Of a stretch of 64,000 nt of DNA, positions 59,047 to 64,000 are shown in pieces. Source of the DNA: Actinomadura opuntiae (GTDB lineage Bacteria > Actinomycetota > Actinomycetes > Streptosporangiales > Streptosporangiaceae). The position numbers were made by a program, and so were the translations under genes. The notes under the pieces were generated by a model that ran no database searches, was not told where the DNA came from, and was given only the letters and a program-made list of their open reading frames with translations. The DNA lies in NCBI RefSeq assembly GCF_030283205.1, contig NZ_JASNWF010000019.1, positions 62,001 through 126,000 on the forward strand, read 5' to 3'. The first letter of the stretch is position 1; each line of letters opens with the position of its first letter.

Positions 59047-60531
59047 TCAGACCTCCTCCCTGATCCGCCGCAGCAGCGACTCGTCCGCGATCTTGTGGTC
59101 GGCGGCCAGCAGCACCGCCTTGCTGACGATCAGCGACAGCCGCTCGTCCTCGAACGGCAGGAACAGCCCGGACTGCCCGATGCGGCGGGACGGCACCACG
59201 CGCAGCCGCGCGCCGTCCGGCTCCATCCGCACCTGCGCGGTGCCGAGGTGGATCCGGTAGGTGCGCAGCTCGCCCCGGACGGCGAGGAACCGGTCCTCCA
59301 GCGAGCACCGATCGGCGATCCTCGTGCCGGGCAGGACGCGCTCCAGCACGGCGCGCCGCACCTCGGCGGCGGCGCCCGGCCGCCCGAACGCCGCCTCCCG
59401 CCGGTAGTGCAGGTGGTGGCGGTCCTCGCCGTCCGGCCAGTCCGGGTCGGCGGCGATCGACGCCCCGTCCACGAACAGGCCGACGTCCCGCATCGCCTCG
59501 CCGAACACCAGCGGTGGCGCGCCGGCGAGGCCCGCGCGGCTCCAGTGCCGGCGGTCCCGGTGCTCGAACCGCACGTCGCCGGTGATCACGTGCTCGGGCT
59601 GCCCGGCGGCGTCGGCGGGGTCGTAGCGCAGCACCGCGCGCCATCCGCCGCCGAGGACGCGGCGCGCCGCCGGCTGGAAGCCGCCGTGCGGCCGGCCCCG
59701 GTGGTCGGGCCGCCAGCCGCGTTCCCGGAACAGCTCCCGCAGCCGCGCGTACCGGACGATGTGCCCCGCGAACCGGTCGGAGCGCAGGGCGCCCGCCTCG
59801 TCCGGGCCGAGCACGCAGACCTCGCGGAACGCCTGCCGGAAGGCCTGCACCATCCGGTTGTCGATCACGAAGTCGCGCCAGGCCCGCACCGCGGCGGGCC
59901 GCGCCCGCGCCGGATGCCACAGCCGCACCGGCGCGCCGTCCGGCGGGACGGGCAGCGCCCGGCCGTCCACCGTCACCAGCACGCCGTCGCCCGGCGTCGC
60001 CGCGTGCCAGATCCCGTCCGGGTCCTGGAACTCCCAGATCAGGCCGCGGGCCACGGCGCCGCTCACCGGGTGGTCGAGCCACTCGCGCCGCCACGCGCCG
60101 TGCCGCCAGGCCCGCCCGTCCGCCGCCATCAGCGCCTCGGCGCCCTCGCGCTCGCCCGCGAGCGTGCCCCGCACGTGCTTGGCGAGCGCCTTGAGCTCCC
60201 TGACCTCCGCGGCGTGCGGGACCTTGAGCGCGCCGGGGACGGTCGGCAGCGGGTACCCGTCCGCGCCGACGTAGTTCAGCCGCACGGTCAGCGGGTCCTC
60301 GATCGCGAGGACGGCCTGGTAGCCGCCGACGTCGCGGGCGAGGGAGCCGTCCGGGCCGAGGCCGTGCGCGGGCACCTGCGCCCCGCCCGGATCGCCGTCG
60401 CCGCCGCCGTCGGGGGGCGGATCCGCCGCCGGTGCGGTCCACGTCATCGGGGGCCGCCTCGTCGCGGGCCGCTTCCTTGCGGGCCACGGGCCGTCGAGCG
60501 CGGCCAGGTGCGCCCGGAGGTCGTCGAACAT
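59047..60531 (-). CDS. DUF4132 domain protein (short form)
   Basis: 494 residues. The region near 415-494 (IADRCSLEDRFLAVRGELRT, YRIHLGTAQVRMEPDG, LFLPFEDERLSLIVSKAVLL) is the characteristic end of DUF4132 proteins, and the middle matches their conserved core (QAFREVCVLGPDE). Many relatives are 800-1200 residues with a helical N-terminal half that is missing here. ATG 60531 is used; earlier in-frame starts add a low-complexity tail. No catalytic function is known for the family. Confidence 0.78.
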   Translation of the reverse strand: MFDDLRAHLAALDGPWPARKRPATRRPPMTWTAPAADPPPDGGGDGDPGGAQVPAHGLGPDGSLARDVGGYQAVLAIEDPLTVRLNYVGADGYPLPTVPGALKVPHAAEVRELKALAKHVRGTLAGEREGAEALMAADGRAWRHGAWRREWLDHPVSGAVARGLIWEFQDPDGIWHAATPGDGVLVTVDGRALPVPPDGAPVRLWHPARARPAAVRAWRDFVIDNRMVQAFRQAFREVCVLGPDEAGALRSDRFAGHIVRYARLRELFRERGWRPDHRGRPHGGFQPAARRVLGGGWRAVLRYDPADAAGQPEHVITGDVRFEHRDRRHWSRAGLAGAPPLVFGEAMRDVGLFVDGASIAADPDWPDGEDRHHLHYRREAAFGRPGAAAEVRRAVLERVLPGTRIADRCSLEDRFLAVRGELRTYRIHLGTAQVRMEPDGARLRVVPSRRIGQSGLFLPFEDERLSLIVSKAVLLAADHKIADESLLRRIREEV

Positions 60532-60683
60532 GTCGCGATCTTGGCAGATCCCTCCGCCGGAACCGGGCGGTTCGGTAAGGATCATCGGCCCGCCGGCGGC
60601 TGCCGCGGAATCGTCTCTGGTCAGTGACCTTCCGGTCACCTACGCTCGGGGAGACCGGGACAGAACGAGATTCGGGACGGCCC

Positions 60684-62141
60684 ATGGCGCACAGCGTGGT
60701 GATCATCGGTAGCGGGTTCGGCGGCATCGGGATGGCGATCCGGCTGCGGCGGGCCGGCGTCCATGACGTGGTGATCCTGGAGAAGGCCGGCGGCCTCGGC
60801 GGCACCTGGCGCGACAACACCTACCCGGGCGCCGCCTGCGACGTCCCCTCCCACCTGTACTCCTTCTCCTTCGAGCGCAAGACCGACTGGACGCGGCGGT
60901 TCCCGCCGCAGCCGGAGATCCTCGACTACCTGTGGCACTGCGCCCGCAAGTACGGCGTGGTCGACAAGATCAGGTTCGGCACCGAGGTCACCGAGGCGCG
61001 CTTCGACGAGGACGCGGCGCTGTGGCGGGTGTCCACGACGACCGGCGAGCTGGACGCGCGGGTGCTGGTGTCGGCGTGCGGGCAGCTGAACCGGCCCGCG
61101 CTGCCGCCGATCGAGGGACGCGAGTCGTTCGCCGGGACGAGCTTCCACTCCTCCCGCTGGGACCACGGCACCGACCTGCGCGGCAAGCGGGTCGCGCTGG
61201 TGGGGACGGGCGCGAGCGCGATCCAGATCGTCCCGGAGATCGCCAAGGAGGCGGCGGAGCTGCGGCTGTTCCAGCGCTCCGCGCCGTACGTGATCGACAA
61301 GCCGGACCGGCCGTACCGGGCGTGGGAGAAGGCGGTCCTGAAGACCGTGCCCGGCGCGTACTCGCTGAGCCGGGCCCGGATCTACGCGATGTTCGAGTCG
61401 CGCGCCCTCGGCTTCGTGAAGTACCCGAAGCTGATGGGGCTCATGGAGAAGGGCTTCCGCAAGCATCTGGAGGAGCAGGTCGCCGACCCGGCGCTGCGCG
61501 GCCGGCTCGTCCCCGGCTACCGGATGGGATGCAAGCGGATCCTGCTGTCCGACACCTACTATCCGGCGCTGACCAGGCCGAACGTCCACCTGATCACCGA
61601 CCCGATCGAGCGCGTCACGCCGTCCGGCATCGCGACGGCGCGCGAGCACCACGACGCGGACGTGATCGTCTACGCGACCGGCTTCCAGTCCACCGACTTC
61701 CTGTCCCCGATGAAGATCGTCGGGCGGGACGGCCGGGAGCTGAACGAGGCGTGGCGGGACGGCGCGCAGGCGCACCTCGGCATCACCGTCAGCGGCTTCC
61801 CCAACCTGTTCCTGCTGTACGGGCCGTACACCAACCTCGGCCACAACTCGATCATCTACATGCTGGAGTCGCAGTTCCGGTACGTGCTGGGCTGCGTGGA
61901 GGCGCTGCGCCGGCACGGCCTCGACTGGATCGACGTCAAGCCGGACGTGCAGGACGCCTTCACCCGCGAGATGCGGGAGCGGCTGCGCTCCACGGTGTGG
62001 GAGGCGGGCTGCCAGAGCTGGTACATGACCGCGGACGGCAAGGTGGTCAACAACTGGCCCGGCTTCACCTTCGCCTACCGCAACGCCACCCGCCGCCCCG
62101 ACCCGCGCCATTTCACAGCGCGGCGCGCTACCGCCCGGTAG
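60684..62141 (+). CDS. Flavin monooxygenase, Baeyer-Villiger type
   Basis: 485 residues. Two Rossmann motifs: FAD site VVIIGSGFGGIGMAIRL (residue 5 on) and NADPH site VALVGTGASAIQI. Between them FAGTSFHSSRWDHG matches the Baeyer-Villiger fingerprint FxGxxxHxxxWP/D. DVIVYATGFQSTDF is the late FAD-linked motif. Inserts oxygen next to a ketone carbonyl to form an ester or lactone. The SDR gene follows 23 bases later and could supply the ketone by oxidising an alcohol. Confidence 0.92.
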   Translation: MAHSVVIIGSGFGGIGMAIRLRRAGVHDVVILEKAGGLGGTWRDNTYPGAACDVPSHLYSFSFERKTDWTRRFPPQPEILDYLWHCARKYGVVDKIRFGTEVTEARFDEDAALWRVSTTTGELDARVLVSACGQLNRPALPPIEGRESFAGTSFHSSRWDHGTDLRGKRVALVGTGASAIQIVPEIAKEAAELRLFQRSAPYVIDKPDRPYRAWEKAVLKTVPGAYSLSRARIYAMFESRALGFVKYPKLMGLMEKGFRKHLEEQVADPALRGRLVPGYRMGCKRILLSDTYYPALTRPNVHLITDPIERVTPSGIATAREHHDADVIVYATGFQSTDFLSPMKIVGRDGRELNEAWRDGAQAHLGITVSGFPNLFLLYGPYTNLGHNSIIYMLESQFRYVLGCVEALRRHGLDWIDVKPDVQDAFTREMRERLRSTVWEAGCQSWYMTADGKVVNNWPGFTFAYRNATRRPDPRHFTARRATAR

Positions 62142-62151
62142 CCGCCGGGCC

Positions 62152-62157
62152 TAGGCT
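62152..62157 (+). promoter_or_regulatory. -10 hexamer TAGGCT before SDR gene
   Basis: TAGGCT ends 7 bases before ATG 62165, the same hexamer and near-identical spacing as at the DUF1707 gene. It suggests an internal leaderless promoter for the SDR gene inside the monooxygenase unit. Confidence 0.4.
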
Positions 62158-62164
62158 CGGGGAC

Positions 62165-62932
62165 ATGCCGACCGCCTTCATCACGGGCGCGACCGCGGGC
62201 ATCGGCGCCGCGTTCGCCCGCCGCCTCGCCTCCGACGGGTTCGACCTGGTCCTGCTGGCCCGCGACACCGAACGGCTGGAGCGGACCGCCGACGGGCTGC
62301 GCGACCGGTACGGGGTGCGCGCCGAGACGCTGACCGCCGACCTGTCCACCGAGGCGGGGCTCTCCGCCGCCGAGGAGCGCACCCGCAAGGACGTCGACCT
62401 CCTGGTCAACAACGCCGGGTTCGGCCACAACGGCGTGTTCCTCGACGTACCGGTGTCGGACGAGATCACGATGCTGAAGGTGCACTGCGAGGCCGTCCTG
62501 CGGCTCACGCACGCGGCGCTGCCCGGGATGCTGGAGCGCGGCCGGGGCGGGATCGTCAACGTCTCGTCGGTCGCGGCGTTCGCGACGCGCGGCACCTACG
62601 GGGCGTCCAAGGCCTGGGTGGTGAACTTCAGCCAGGGCGTGAACGCCGACATCCGGCGCCGCTCGCGCGGGCGCGTCCGGGTTATGGCGCTCTGCCCCGG
62701 TTACACGCACACCGAGTTCCACCAGCGGGCGAACATGGACATGTCCGGTCTGCCGGAGTTCCTGTGGCTGAAGGACGACGACGTGGTGGACGCGGGGCTG
62801 CGCGACCTGCGGCGCGGCGTGCAGGTCAGCGTGCCGGGCGCGCAGTACAAGGCGATCGTGGGGCTCACCCGGTTCGTGCCGCGCGGCCTGGTCGCCCGGC
62901 TGTCGTCCGACACGGGCCGTAACTACGATTGA
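62165..62932 (+). CDS. Short-chain dehydrogenase/reductase
   Basis: 255 residues, classical SDR. TGATAGIG binds NAD(P), LLVNNAGFGH is the stabilising Asn motif, and Ser (NVSSVAAF) with YGASK completes the catalytic set. TLTADLSTE and the residue after the second strand (LARDTERL) suggest NADP preference, weakly. Follows the Baeyer-Villiger monooxygenase gene closely, so an alcohol/ketone pair in the same pathway is likely. Confidence 0.92.
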   Translation: MPTAFITGATAGIGAAFARRLASDGFDLVLLARDTERLERTADGLRDRYGVRAETLTADLSTEAGLSAAEERTRKDVDLLVNNAGFGHNGVFLDVPVSDEITMLKVHCEAVLRLTHAALPGMLERGRGGIVNVSSVAAFATRGTYGASKAWVVNFSQGVNADIRRRSRGRVRVMALCPGYTHTEFHQRANMDMSGLPEFLWLKDDDVVDAGLRDLRRGVQVSVPGAQYKAIVGLTRFVPRGLVARLSSDTGRNYD

Positions 62933-63055
62933 TCAAGCGGTCAAGCGCCGCGGTCTTGTCACTTGGGGACGAAGGCGGCATGTTGGACTTCCGGCGGTTC
63001 TCAGGCGCGCGAAACCCCGGGTCCACCCGCCCGCAATCCGCCGAGAGGTCCCCCG

Positions 63056-64000
63056 ATGGGTCACGACCTGGGTTACGCCGCCCTCGCTCTGATCGCGACC
63101 ACCGTCTACTACATCGCCTTCCTCGTGTTCCGCCTGTCCGCGCGCCGGATGGAGCCGCTGCGCGGAAGCCGCCCGTTCCACGTCGCCCGGCTGATGCTCA
63201 CCGACCCGGTCTGGCTGGGCGGCGGGCTGCTGCTGTTCCTCGGCCTCGGCTACGAGGTCGTGGCGTTCCAGGAGATGCCGCTGGCCGTGGCGCAGCCGAT
63301 CTTCGCGGTCAGCCTGGTGTGCCTCGTCGGGTACGCGGTCTGGTTCCTCGGCGAGCGGCTCAGCCTCCGGGAGTGGGCGAGCGTCGCGCTGTTCGTGCTG
63401 GCCACCGTGCTGATCGGGCTGTCGGCCACCGGTGAGGGCACGCCCGCGGCGGACGCCACGCTCGCCGGCACCCTGCGCGCGCCGTGGACGATGCTGGCGA
63501 TCTGCGCGCCCGCGGTCGTCGCCGCCGGGCTGGTGTGGCTGGTCGGGGACCGGCGCGCCGGCGGCCGGCACGCCCGCAAGCTCGCCGGGGTCGCCTACGG
63601 CATCGGCGCGGGCGCCTGCGCCGGGCTCGCCGAGGCCGGCATCCGCGGCATCTCGATCGTCTACGCCGACACCGGCAGCGTGCGCGCCGTCCTGGAATCG
63701 GCCTACCCGTACCTGACGCTCGGGCTGGCCGCGATCGCGCTCGGGCAGTTGCAGATCGCGCTGCAGCGCTGCCGCATCGCGATCGTCGCCGTCGTGCTGA
63801 CCGTCATCGGCCGCACCTACCTCATCATCAGCAGCACCGTCCTGTTCGGCGAGGACTGGCCCCGCGACTCGCTGCCGTTCCTGCTGCGCGCGGGCGGGTT
63901 CGTGCTGGCGCTGGTCGCGCTGGTGACCTTCCCCCGCTACGAGGAGCCCGGCGCCACCGGCGCGCTGCCGGAGCGGGCCGCGCGCCGCAGGGGCGTGCGC
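63056..64000 (+). CDS. Multi-pass membrane protein, DMT-superfamily-like (3' end outside window)
   Basis: Open through the last base of the window: 315 codons with no stop. About nine hydrophobic helices are visible (GYAALALIATTVYYIAFLVF, VWLGGGLLLFLGLGYEVVAF, ASVALFVLATVLIGL, MLAICAPAVVAAGLVWLV and further ones). MPLAVAQPIFAVSLV and FLGERLSLREW fit the EamA/DMT repeat, where an exporter-like helix ends in GE. GAGAGG lies 7 bases before ATG 63056. A transporter is likely, substrate unknown. The upstream 123 bases hold no other signal that I can recognise. Confidence 0.75.
   Translation, partial: MGHDLGYAALALIATTVYYIAFLVFRLSARRMEPLRGSRPFHVARLMLTDPVWLGGGLLLFLGLGYEVVAFQEMPLAVAQPIFAVSLVCLVGYAVWFLGERLSLREWASVALFVLATVLIGLSATGEGTPAADATLAGTLRAPWTMLAICAPAVVAAGLVWLVGDRRAGGRHARKLAGVAYGIGAGACAGLAEAGIRGISIVYADTGSVRAVLESAYPYLTLGLAAIALGQLQIALQRCRIAIVAVVLTVIGRTYLIISSTVLFGEDWPRDSLPFLLRAGGFVLALVALVTFPRYEEPGATGALPERAARRRGVR

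Noticed and set aside
1..64000. tRNA, rRNA, insertion sequences, prophage, integrase attachment sites, replication origins
   Set aside because: No tRNA-like cloverleaf, transposase or integrase motif, terminal inverted repeats or DnaA-box cluster was seen on reading both strands. A covariance-model search would be needed to exclude small RNAs.

Overview
This 64 kb window is a piece of a very GC-rich actinomycete chromosome. The evidence is the strong G/C bias at third codon positions, GTG and TTG starts, many TetR/GntR/PadR regulators, two membrane-anchored Ser/Thr kinases, DUF1707 and DUF6777 proteins and a CebR-type cellulose operator. A filamentous genus such as Actinomadura (Streptosporangiales) is my best guess. 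I see no tRNA, rRNA, CRISPR array, insertion sequence or prophage. I call 56 protein genes, the last cut by the window edge. Coding density is about 95 percent; one intergenic stretch slightly exceeds 300 bases.

Layout. 0-7 kb: a YdeP-type molybdopterin oxidoreductase, a DUF1707 protein, and two divergent TetR-controlled units (aldo/keto reductase + VOC protein; zinc alcohol dehydrogenase). 7.1-13.9 kb: an apparent regulon of amidase, D-2-hydroxyacid dehydrogenase, DUF3830 protein, two maleate isomerase/arylmalonate decarboxylase-like proteins, a GntR/FCD regulator and a class III aminotransferase. It is tied together by three copies of a GATTGTCGACAATC-like operator, and its substrate is unknown. 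13.9-20.8 kb: TetR/acyl-CoA dehydrogenase, a secreted lipase, TetR/MFS pump/cupin and an alpha-methylacyl-CoA racemase. 20.8-26.3 kb: a membrane protein with a possible sigma-region-4-like N-terminus facing a Ser/Thr kinase, a PLP dehydratase, and a small membrane protein divergent from a papain-fold protein. 26.2-32.7 kb: an operon of FN3 surface protein, MoxR ATPase, DUF58 and a TgpA-like transglutaminase-fold protein that has lost its catalytic residues. 32.9-35.5 kb: a secreted CocE/S15 hydrolase and an M50B membrane protein.

35.6-43.0 kb: a five-gene, fully overlapping operon of SWIM zinc finger, DUF5691, MoxR-type ATPase, DUF5682 and VWA proteins. This is a MoxR/VWA chaperone-like machine of unknown target and the best candidate for an undescribed system. 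43.0-47.4 kb: a polytopic Ser/Thr kinase, a DUF6777 lipoprotein, and a zinc-responsive ArsR plus cation diffusion exporter pair. 47.5-50.4 kb: a GH12 + GH5 cellulase operon under a perfect CebR box. 50.4-64 kb: amidohydrolase, an esterase-fold protein without its serine, a diacylglycerol kinase, a TetR/P1 aminopeptidase/APC transporter unit, PadR, an aldo/keto reductase, a LuxR-type regulator, a short DUF4132 protein, a Baeyer-Villiger-type monooxygenase with an SDR, and a partial DMT-type membrane protein.

A recurrent design is visible: at least ten genes, many of them regulators, have a TAnnnT hexamer 6-7 bases before the start codon and little or no Shine-Dalgarno sequence, as expected for leaderless mRNAs. 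Several of these start regions are covered by perfect or near-perfect palindromes that are probably autoregulatory operators.
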